A stretch of 64,000 nt of DNA. Source: Streptomyces sp. NBC_00425. GTDB taxonomy: Bacteria; Actinomycetota; Actinomycetes; Streptomycetales; Streptomycetaceae. Where the stretch lies: assembly GCF_036030735.1 (NCBI RefSeq), contig NZ_CP107928.1, forward strand, positions 7,874,001 through 7,938,000. The letters run 5' to 3'. Below the pieces are notes generated by a model. It was not told the DNA's origin and made no database searches. It saw only the letters and a program-made list of their open reading frames with translations. Shown here piece by piece: positions 43,383-55,310 of this stretch (its first letter is position 1; every line of letters starts with the position of its first letter). The position numbers and the translations under genes were made by a program.

Positions 43383-45350
43383 ATGCCGACCGTGAACCCA
43401 GAGCCGCTGTGGCGGCCCGATCCCCAGCGCATCGCCCGGGCACAGATCACGAAGTTCCAGACCTGGGCGGCCGAGCAGTACGGAGCCCCGTCCCACGGCG
43501 GATATCCGGCCCTGCACCGCTGGTCGGTCGACGAGCTGGAGACGTTCTGGACGGCCGTGACCCAGTGGTTCGACGTACGGTTCTCGACGCCCTACACGCG
43601 CGTGCTCGGCGACCGCTCCATGCCCGGCGCCCGGTGGTTCCCCGGAGCGACGCTGAACTACGCCGAGCACGCGCTGCGCGCGGCCGCCACCCGTCCGGCC
43701 GAACCGGCCCTGCTGCATGTCGACGAGACCCACGAACCGACGCCCGTCACCTGGTCCGAACTGCGCCGCCAGGTCGGCTCACTGGCAGGCGAGCTCCGCG
43801 CCCTCGGCGTCCGCCCCGGGGACCGCGTCAGCGGCTACCTCCCGAACATCCCGCAGGCCGTGGTGGCCCTCCTCGCGACGGCCGCCGTCGGCGGTGTCTG
43901 GACCTCCTGCGCCCCCGACTTCGGCGCCCGCAGCGTCCTCGACCGGTTCCAGCAGGTCGAACCCGTCGTCCTCTTCACCGTCGACGGCTACCGTTACGGC
44001 GGCAAGGAACACGACCGCCGTGACGTCGTCGCAGAACTGCGCGCCGAACTCCCCACCCTGCGAGCGGTGGTCCACATCCCCGTGCTGGGCACGGAGCCGC
44101 CCCAGGGAGCCCTGGACTGGGCGGCCCTGACCGCCGCCGACGAGGAACCCGTCTTCGAACAGGTCCCCTTCGACCACCCCCTGTGGGTGCTCTACTCGTC
44201 CGGCACGACCGGACTGCCCAAGGCCATCGTCCAGTCCCAGGGCGGCATCCTGGTCGAGCACCTCAAACAGCTCGGTCTGCACTGCGACCTGGGCCCCGAG
44301 GACCGCTTCTTCTGGTACACCTCCACCGGCTGGATGATGTGGAACTTCCTCGTGTCCGGCCTCCTGACCGGCACGACGATCGTTCTGTACGACGGCAGCC
44401 CCGGCTATCCCGACACCGGCGCCCAGTGGCGCATCGCCGAACGCACGGGCGCCACCCTCTACGGCACCTCCGCCGCCTACGTCATGGCCTGCCGCAAAGC
44501 GGAAGTGCACCCCGCCCGGGACTTCGACCTCTCCAAGGTCCAGTGCGTCGCCACCACGGGGTCCCCCCTGCCGCCCGACGGCTTCCGGTGGCTGCACGAC
44601 GAAGTGCGCGACGACCTCTGGATCGCCTCGGTCAGCGGCGGCACCGACGTGTGCTCCTGCTTCGCCGGAGCCGTGCCGACGCTGCCCGTCCACACCGGCG
44701 AGCTCCAGGCGCCGGGGCTCGGCACCGACCTGCAGTCCTGGGACGCGAACGGTCACGCCGTGATCGACGAGGTCGGCGAACTCGTCGTCACCAACCCGAT
44801 GCCCTCGATGCCGGTCCGCTTCTGGAACGACCCCGACGGCAGCCGATACCACGACAGCTACTTCGACACCTATCCCGGCGTATGGCGTCACGGCGACTGG
44901 ATCACCATCACCTCGCGCGGCTCCGTCGTCATCCACGGCCGCTCCGACTCCACACTCAACCGCCAGGGCGTGCGCATGGGCTCCGCCGACATCTACGAGG
45001 TCGTCGAACGGCTCCCCGAGATCAAGGAATCCCTGGTCATCGGCATCGAGCAGCCTGACGGCGGCTACTGGATGCCCCTCTTCGTCCACCTCGCCCCGGG
45101 AGCCGCCCTCGACGAGGCCCTCCTCGGCCGCATCAAGCAGTCCATCCGCGAGCAGCTCTCGCCGCGCCACGTCCCGGACGAGGTCATCGAGGTGCCCGGT
45201 GTGCCGCACACGCTCACCGGCAAACGCATCGAGGTCCCGATCAAGCGGCTCCTCCAGGGCACTCCCCTGGAGAAGGCCGTCAACCCCGGCTCCATCGACG
45301 ACCTCGGCCTTCTCCACTTCTACGAGGACCTCGCCCGCAAGCGGTCCTGA
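43383..45350 (+). CDS. Acetoacetyl-CoA synthetase
   Basis: 655 residues, the normal length. An adenylate-forming enzyme that activates acetoacetate with ATP and CoA. Motifs: an N-terminal FQTWAAEQYG region, VWTSCAPDFGA, the phosphate-binding loop YSSGTTGLPKAIV at about residue 271, FWYTSTGWMMWNFLVSGL, and the hinge and catalytic lysine LTGKRIEVPIKRLLQG near the C-terminus. ATG 43383 has GGGAG upstream. It is divergent from the GH31-like gene. Likely role: use of acetoacetate for energy or lipid synthesis in the cytoplasm. Confidence 0.95.
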   Translation: MPTVNPEPLWRPDPQRIARAQITKFQTWAAEQYGAPSHGGYPALHRWSVDELETFWTAVTQWFDVRFSTPYTRVLGDRSMPGARWFPGATLNYAEHALRAAATRPAEPALLHVDETHEPTPVTWSELRRQVGSLAGELRALGVRPGDRVSGYLPNIPQAVVALLATAAVGGVWTSCAPDFGARSVLDRFQQVEPVVLFTVDGYRYGGKEHDRRDVVAELRAELPTLRAVVHIPVLGTEPPQGALDWAALTAADEEPVFEQVPFDHPLWVLYSSGTTGLPKAIVQSQGGILVEHLKQLGLHCDLGPEDRFFWYTSTGWMMWNFLVSGLLTGTTIVLYDGSPGYPDTGAQWRIAERTGATLYGTSAAYVMACRKAEVHPARDFDLSKVQCVATTGSPLPPDGFRWLHDEVRDDLWIASVSGGTDVCSCFAGAVPTLPVHTGELQAPGLGTDLQSWDANGHAVIDEVGELVVTNPMPSMPVRFWNDPDGSRYHDSYFDTYPGVWRHGDWITITSRGSVVIHGRSDSTLNRQGVRMGSADIYEVVERLPEIKESLVIGIEQPDGGYWMPLFVHLAPGAALDEALLGRIKQSIREQLSPRHVPDEVIEVPGVPHTLTGKRIEVPIKRLLQGTPLEKAVNPGSIDDLGLLHFYEDLARKRS

Positions 45351-45570
45351 ACGCCCGCCGGTGCGGCGCCCCGTCCGACGTCCTCGCACCGCACCGACGG
45401 GTCCATCACGCTCGGCCACATCCCCGGTGAGGCACTGGTCGACCGCCCAACGCCGTGAACTGCATTTTTTTCTCGAGAAGCATCCGGTGCCGGCTCAGTG
45501 CAACCCTCACTGTCAGTGCCCTCGATTACTGTGAGTGAGCATTGATCGACCGTGCACACCGGGGGAGAAC

Positions 45571-46464
45571 ATGGCACACACCGACCACCAGGCCATGCGG
45601 CGCGTTCTGCGCCGTGAGATCGCCGGCACCATCGGCCTGCTCACCGACGAGCACGACTTCCGGGCCATGCGGCACTACCGCACCTTCACCTTCGACGATC
45701 ACGTCACCTACCTCCAGCAGGTGGAGGACCTCCTGAGGACACGCGCGCTGCAGGGCACCCACACCACCGTGGCCCTGTTCGACCCGCAGGAATACGCCGA
45801 GTACTGCGCCGACAGGGGACTCGACCCCGACATCCCCGCCCACCGCACCCGCTTCACCGCGGAACTCGCGACCACCGGTCCCACCATCCCCTACGAGGGA
45901 CAGCCCCTCGCCGACCTCGTGCCGGCCCTCGTCGACGAAGCCGTCCGGCGGGCGACCTGGGAGTACGCGGCCACCCTGCTGGCCCGCCTCGGAGCCTGCG
46001 CGACCTGCGGCGAGGACATCGGTCGCGCAGCCTTCACCCGAGCGTCGGCCCTCGTCGCCCGCATCGTCGACACCGCCCCACCCGGCGACCGACACCTCGT
46101 CTGCAGCGTCACGGCGGCACCGGAGACCCTCGTGGCGGTCCTCCACGTGGACGAGGAGGCCGGCGGCGTCACACGGTTCGACGAGGCCGAAGCGCTCGAG
46201 TTCACCACCGTCCTCGCCCTCGGCCTCGCCACCCAGGGCCCGGGCGGCCTGGTCATGCGCACCACCGCCCCCGGAGCCTCCGACCAGATCTACGGATGGC
46301 GCGTGCGCGGAGACGGGCTCGACCCCCTGACCGCCGGGGAGGTCTTCGACGCCTACTGCACCGATGTCGAGTCGGGCGACCTCATCTCACCCGAGTCCGG
46401 TGTGGACTACTGCTTCCCACCGGACCTCGGCACGGAAGACCCGGCACCAGGTCACCACCACTGA
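45571..46464 (+). CDS. Conserved protein of unknown function
   Basis: 297 residues, soluble. ATG 45571 follows a strong SD (GGGGGAG). The sequence contains RYHTFTFD-like RTFTFDDHVTYLQQ, a CATC cysteine pair (about residue 147), and an alternating hydrophobic C-terminal domain (DRHLVCSVTAAPETLVAVLHV; LALGLATQGPGGLVMRTT). It ends with a His-rich tail, GHHH. I do not recognise the family and cannot name an activity. It lies between acetoacetyl-CoA synthetase and the ptsI-crr operon and is convergent with the latter. Confidence 0.8.
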   Translation: MAHTDHQAMRRVLRREIAGTIGLLTDEHDFRAMRHYRTFTFDDHVTYLQQVEDLLRTRALQGTHTTVALFDPQEYAEYCADRGLDPDIPAHRTRFTAELATTGPTIPYEGQPLADLVPALVDEAVRRATWEYAATLLARLGACATCGEDIGRAAFTRASALVARIVDTAPPGDRHLVCSVTAAPETLVAVLHVDEEAGGVTRFDEAEALEFTTVLALGLATQGPGGLVMRTTAPGASDQIYGWRVRGDGLDPLTAGEVFDAYCTDVESGDLISPESGVDYCFPPDLGTEDPAPGHHH

Positions 46465-46482
46465 CGCAGACCGCACCACGCG

Positions 46483-46518
46483 GCAGGGGCGCGCCACCCG
46501 AAGGCGGAGCGCCCCTGC
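46483..46518. terminator. Bidirectional terminator between the unknown protein gene and ptsI
   Basis: Perfect 10-bp arms (GCAGGGGCGC at 46483-46492 and its complement at 46509-46518) with a 16-nt loop, between convergent genes. Confidence 0.75.
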
Positions 46519-46548
46519 TCACCCGGCGGAGAGCCGGCCACTCGCACG

Positions 46549-48219
46549 CTACTCGCCGGACAGCACGGCCTGCGCAGCCTGGCGAGCCTCCTCTGCACTG
46601 TCCGCCGCCCGCGCGGCAGCCGCGGCGCGCTCGCACTGCGCCATCGTGTACTTCGCCAGGGCAGCCCGCACATAGGGAATCGACGCCGACCCCATGGAGA
46701 GAGAGGTGACCCCCAGACCAGTCAGCACGCACGCCAGCAGCGGATCGGCAGCGGCCTCACCACAGACACCGCAGCTTTTGCCCTCGGCCCTGGCCGCCTC
46801 GGCGGACAGCGCGACGAGGTCGAGCAGCGCCGGCTGCCACGGGTCCTGCAGCCGCGACACCGCGCCCACCTGCCGGTCGGCGGCGAACGTGTACTGCGCG
46901 AGGTCGTTCGTGCCCAGGGACAGGAACTCCACCTCCTGCAGAATGGACCGAGCCCGCAGCGCGGCCGACGGGATCTCGACCATCGCGCCGAACTTCGCGC
47001 GGAGCCCCGCTTCCCGGCACGCCTCCGCGAAAGCCTTCGCGTCGGCGCGGTCCGCGACCATCGGGGCCATCACCTCGAGGTAGACCGGCAGCCCCTCGGC
47101 GGCCTTGGCCAGCGCCGTCAGCTGGGTCCGCAGGACGTCCGGGTGGTCCAGCAGCGTCCGCAGCCCGCGCACGCCCAGCGCAGGGTTGGGTTCGTCGGCC
47201 GGAGTCAGGAAGTCCAGAGGCTTGTCGGCGCCGGCGTCCAGCACGCGCACGACGACGCGGCCCTCGGGGAAGGCCTCCAGCACCTGACGGTAGGCCTCGA
47301 CCTGCTTCTCCTCCGTCGGCGCGTTCTTGCTGTCGTCGAGGAAGAGGAACTCGGTGCGGAAGAGTCCCACACCCTCCGCCCCTGCCTCGACGGCAGCTGC
47401 CACGTCCGTCGGCCCGCCGACGTTCGCCAGCAGCGGCACCTTGTGCCCGTCGGCGGTGGCGCCCGGTCCGGTCGAAGCCGCCAGCGCGGCCCTGCGCGCT
47501 GCGGCAGCCGCCTCGAGCTCCGCCTTCTTCTCGCGGCTGGGGTTCACGAAGATCTCGCCGGTGCTCCCGTCGACCGCGATCATCGTGCCCTCGGCCAGTT
47601 CACCGGCGCCCGGCAGGGCCACGACGGCCGGCACCCCCAGGGCACGGGCGAGGATCGCGCTGTGACTCGTCGGGCCGCCCTCCTCGGTCACGAAGCCGAG
47701 CACCAGAGTCGGGTCCAGGAGCGCCGTGTCCGCGGGCGCCAGATCCCTCGCGACCAGCACGTAGGGCTCGTCACTGTCCGGGACCCCCGGCATGGGGACG
47801 CCCAGCAGACGGGCGACGATCCGATTCCGCACGTCATCGAGGTCGGCCACGCGTCCGGCGAGGTACTCGCCGGCTCCCGCCAGCAGTTCGCGATAGGCGG
47901 CGAAAGCGTCGTACACACCACGCTCGGCGGTGCTGCCGACGGCGATGCGCCGGTCCACATCGACCATCAGCTCGGGGTCCAGAGCCATCAAGGCCTGGGC
48001 CTCGAGCACCGCCTGGGCTTCGCCGCCCGCCAGATTGCCCCGTGCCGTCAGATCGGCTGCGACAGCTTCCACGGCCTTGCGGGCGCGCCCCTGTTCGCGC
48101 TCCGCCTCCTCCGCCGGTATCTGCTTCGCCGGCGGCTCGAGCACCGCCGTACCCATGTGCCGGACCTCGCCGATCGCCACACCGTGACTCACGCCGACGC
48201 CTCGCAGCGTTGTCTCCAT
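46549..48219 (-). CDS. ptsI: Phosphoenolpyruvate-protein phosphotransferase (PTS enzyme I)
   Basis: 556 residues, as in S. coelicolor. Enzyme I transfers phosphate from phosphoenolpyruvate to HPr, the first step of the phosphotransferase system, in the cytoplasm. The phosphorylated His186 is in GGPTSHSAILAR. The C-terminal PEP-binding barrel has LFRTEFLFLD, the signature FSLGTNDLAQYTFAADR-like FLSLGTNDLAQYTFA, and CGEAAADPLLA with the proton-donor Cys (SCGVCGE). I chose ATG 48219, preceded by GGAGACGGGTGAG. crr ends 78 bp upstream and the pair likely forms one transcript. A DasR-type site lies upstream of crr. Confidence 0.97.
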   Translation of the reverse strand: METTLRGVGVSHGVAIGEVRHMGTAVLEPPAKQIPAEEAEREQGRARKAVEAVAADLTARGNLAGGEAQAVLEAQALMALDPELMVDVDRRIAVGSTAERGVYDAFAAYRELLAGAGEYLAGRVADLDDVRNRIVARLLGVPMPGVPDSDEPYVLVARDLAPADTALLDPTLVLGFVTEEGGPTSHSAILARALGVPAVVALPGAGELAEGTMIAVDGSTGEIFVNPSREKKAELEAAAAARRAALAASTGPGATADGHKVPLLANVGGPTDVAAAVEAGAEGVGLFRTEFLFLDDSKNAPTEEKQVEAYRQVLEAFPEGRVVVRVLDAGADKPLDFLTPADEPNPALGVRGLRTLLDHPDVLRTQLTALAKAAEGLPVYLEVMAPMVADRADAKAFAEACREAGLRAKFGAMVEIPSAALRARSILQEVEFLSLGTNDLAQYTFAADRQVGAVSRLQDPWQPALLDLVALSAEAARAEGKSCGVCGEAAADPLLACVLTGLGVTSLSMGSASIPYVRAALAKYTMAQCERAAAAARAADSAEEARQAAQAVLSGE

Positions 48220-48297
48220 CTCACCCGTCTCCGTTAGTGCGGCGGGCCCCGCCGCCGCGGTGGTTGTCCTGCGCGCCTTCGTCATGAGACGGCGGTG

Positions 48298-48747
48298 TCA
48301 CTGCCAGGAAAAGAGGACGTCGCCGGATTTCACGTCGCCGTCTTCGCGGAGCTCGCGCAGCGAGTCAGCGGTCGCTTCGAGCGCGACGACCGGGCAGACC
48401 GGGGACTTGCCGGCCTTCTCCACCGCGTCCGGGTTCCAGCGCACGATGCTCTGCCCGCGCGTCACGGTGTCGCCCTTGTTCACGAGAACCTCGAAGCCCT
48501 CGCCGTTGAGCTGCACGGTGTCGATCCCGAGATGGGTGAGCACGCCGTGCCCCTCGGGGTCGACGACGACGAAGGCGTGGGGGTGGAGGGAGACGATGAC
48601 TCCGTCCACGGGGGCGACGGCCTCGGAAGGCTCACGCACGGGGTCGATCGCCGTCCCCGGGCCGACCATGGCCCCGGAGAAGACCGGGTCCGGCACAGCG
48701 GCCAGTCCGATGGCGCGTCCTGCAAGAGGGGACATCACGGTGGTCAT
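48298..48747 (-). CDS. crr: PTS glucose-type IIA component (Crr)
   Basis: 149 residues. IIA-Glc-type phosphocarrier: it relays phosphate from HPr to EIIB domains, in Streptomyces for N-acetylglucosamine uptake. The active His72 is in LTHLGIDTVQLNG; the other active-site region is VSLHPHAFVVVDPEG with His55/His57. ATG 48747 has a strong SD (GGGAGGC). It is the first gene of crr-ptsI. The DasR-type site lies about 120 bp upstream, consistent with GlcNAc-responsive repression known for these genes in S. coelicolor. Confidence 0.96.
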   Translation of the reverse strand: MTTVMSPLAGRAIGLAAVPDPVFSGAMVGPGTAIDPVREPSEAVAPVDGVIVSLHPHAFVVVDPEGHGVLTHLGIDTVQLNGEGFEVLVNKGDTVTRGQSIVRWNPDAVEKAGKSPVCPVVALEATADSLRELREDGDVKSGDVLFSWQ

Positions 48748-48862
48748 GGGGAGCCTCCCAGGGGTGGAGATGTACATGGGCCGTCACTGCCTGTCCACGA
48801 AGGCGCACTCTGCAGCAGGGTATGTCATATGAAGTACCTGTTCCGCACGAGAGATCCCGATC

Positions 48863-48878
48863 CGTGGTCTAGACCACT
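48863..48878. promoter_or_regulatory. DasR-type operator (dre site)
   Basis: The 16-mer CGTGGTCTAGACCACT contains a perfect 14-bp palindrome GTGGTCTAGACCAC and matches the DasR consensus (core TGGTCTAGACCA). DasR, a GntR regulator, represses GlcNAc-uptake and PTS genes and is released by GlcN-6-phosphate. It lies about 120 bp upstream of crr. Confidence 0.88.
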
Positions 48879-48890
48879 AGCCTAGTCGAT

Positions 48891-48920
48891 TTGCAGCGCC
48901 TCTGGGGCCGCGTGTACAGT
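48891..48920 (+). promoter_or_regulatory. rRNA promoter candidate
   Basis: -35 TTGCAG (48891-48896), an 18-nt spacer, and -10 TACAGT (48915-48920), close to the primary-sigma consensus. It points toward the rRNA genes about 390 bp downstream and begins 13 bp from the DasR-type site. Confidence 0.7.
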
Positions 48921-49049
48921 CGTACTCCTGCCTGAGGGTGAGCGACGCGATCAAGCACGCTTCCCGAGCAGCATCCAACTTGTCAGATTCCTTCTCTGGA
49001 TCGGCTTCCGCATGCCTGCGGAACAGTGGTCAGAGGGTCGGAAAAACCC

Positions 49050-49058
49050 TGATAGAGT
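49050..49058 (+). promoter_or_regulatory. rRNA promoter candidate with extended -10
   Basis: TGATAGAGT: a TG one base before -10 TAGAGT (49053-49058). No good -35 is present 16-18 bp upstream, which is common for extended -10 and RbpA-assisted promoters. Streptomyces rrn operons have several tandem promoters. Confidence 0.5.
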
Positions 49059-49132
49059 CGGAAACGCAAGACCGAAGGGAAACTGCCCGGAGGAAAGCCC
49101 GAGAGGGTGAGTACAAAGGAAGCGTCCGTTCC

Positions 49133-49151
49133 TTGAGAACTCAACAGCGTG
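49133..49151 (+). promoter_or_regulatory. rRNA leader antitermination/processing element
   Basis: TTGAGAACTCAACAGCGTG, nearly repeated in the 16S-23S spacer at 51118-51136 (TTGAGAACTGCACAGTGGA). Similar elements in both places suggest boxA-like antitermination or RNase processing sites. Confidence 0.5.
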
Positions 49152-49309
49152 CCAAAAATCAACGCCAGATATGTTGATACCCCGTCCCCGGCAGTGATAG
49201 CCGAGGATGAGGTTCCTTTGAAACAAACACAGCGAGGACGTTGTGAACGCCGGGCTTATTCCGCTCGACGTTCCGCTCTCGTGTGTGCGATCCCGATCAC
49301 GGGAAAACA

Positions 49310-54273
<4,964 letters not shown>

Positions 54274-54276
54274 GTT

Positions 54277-54292
54277 GCTCGCGTCCACTGTG
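54277..54292 (+). repeat. 23S processing stem, 3' arm
   Basis: GCTCGCGTCCACTGTG, the exact complement of 51128-51143. Confidence 0.85.
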
Positions 54293-54361
54293 TTGGTTCT
54301 GAAACCACGAACAGCCCCATGCCATGGTCACGGTGTGGTGCGGCTGAAACAGTTTCATAGT

Positions 54362-54481
54362 GTTTCGGTGGTCATAGCGTGAGGGAAACGCCCGGTTACA
54401 TTCCGAACCCGGAAGCTAAGCCTCACAGCGCCGATGGTACTGCAGGGGGGACCCTGTGGGAGAGTAGGACACCGCCGAACT
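54362..54481 (+). rRNA. rrf: 5S ribosomal RNA
   Basis: About 120 nt, beginning GTTTCGGTGGTCATAGCG and ending ACACCGCCGAACT. It includes the typical GGTTACATTCCGAACCCGG stretch. Confidence 0.97.
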
Positions 54482-54490
54482 CCTTTTAGA

Positions 54491-54533
54491 GCTCTGGCTC
54501 TTGGGCACACAGCCCAAGAGCCAGAGCTTTTTT
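54491..54533 (+). terminator. Rho-independent terminator of the rrn operon
   Basis: Perfect 16-bp arms (54491-54506 and 54512-54527) with a loop of ACACA, followed by six T residues. It lies 10 bp after 5S. Confidence 0.98.
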
Positions 54534-54589
54534 GCGTTGGGGTAAGGTCGGGGGGAATCGTCGGCTCATTTCCCACTGGAGGCCCCCGG

Positions 54590-55198
54590 GTGGAGGTCCA
54601 GGAGACCCGTGTCCAGACAGACCGGGTCCTCACCATCCCCAACATCCTCAGCATGGCCCGCCTGGTCGGCGTGCCGCTGTTTCTGTGGCTGATCCTGAGG
54701 CCCGAGTTCGGAGGTCCTCAGAGCGACGGCTGGGCGCTTCTCGTGCTCGCCTTCAGCGGTGTCAGCGACTATCTGGACGGCATGCTCGCGCGGCGTTGGA
54801 ACCAGATCAGCAGCCTCGGCCGGCTCCTCGACCCCGCGGCCGACCGGCTCTACATTCTCTCGACATTGGTCGGTCTCACCTGGCGGGAGATTCTGCCTCT
54901 CTGGTTGACCGCTGTACTTCTTCTGCGCGAGCTGGTTCTGCTGGTGATGGTGGGGATCCTCCGGCGGCACGGCTATCCGCCGCCACAGGTGAACTTCCTG
55001 GGCAAGGCGGCCACCTTCAACCTGATGTACGCCTTCCCGCTGCTTCTGCTGAGTGACGGAAGCGGGTGGTTGGCGTCACTCGCTGCTATTTTCGGATGGG
55101 CGTTCGCCGGATGGGGTACAACGCTGTATTGGTGGGCAGGAGTCCTCTATGTGGTCCAGGTCCGCCGCCTGGTTCGAGCGGACACCTTGGCCGGCTGA
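54590..55198 (+). CDS. CDP-alcohol phosphatidyltransferase (PgsA-like)
   Basis: 202 residues with several membrane helices. The family motif is complete: DYLDGMLARRWNQ, then GRLLDPAADR, that is DGxxAR with GxxxDxxxD. The enzyme transfers a phosphatidyl group from CDP-diacylglycerol to a small alcohol such as glycerol-3-phosphate at the membrane. GTG 54590 is preceded by GGAGG at 7-nt spacing. It is the first of the block colinear with Rv1822 (pgsA2) and its neighbours in M. tuberculosis. The exact acceptor is not readable. Confidence 0.9.
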   Translation: MEVQETRVQTDRVLTIPNILSMARLVGVPLFLWLILRPEFGGPQSDGWALLVLAFSGVSDYLDGMLARRWNQISSLGRLLDPAADRLYILSTLVGLTWREILPLWLTAVLLLRELVLLVMVGILRRHGYPPPQVNFLGKAATFNLMYAFPLLLLSDGSGWLASLAAIFGWAFAGWGTTLYWWAGVLYVVQVRRLVRADTLAG

Positions 55199-55310
55199 CC
55201 TCGCCGATTGGCCGAGCATCGGCTCGTTGGCCCGCGGTGGAAAAGTGCGGGACAATCTGGATGAGTGAAGTCGGCTAGACCGTCGTCTCTTTTAGGAGGA
55301 CGCTTCCGAC

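Larger units (their letters stand above)
48748..49309. other. Divergent control region and rRNA leader
   Basis: 562 bp between crr and 16S rRNA. It holds a DasR-type operator, at least two candidate rRNA promoters, and a leader with processing and antitermination-type elements. No protein gene is supported here. The individual sites are listed separately. Confidence 0.8.
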
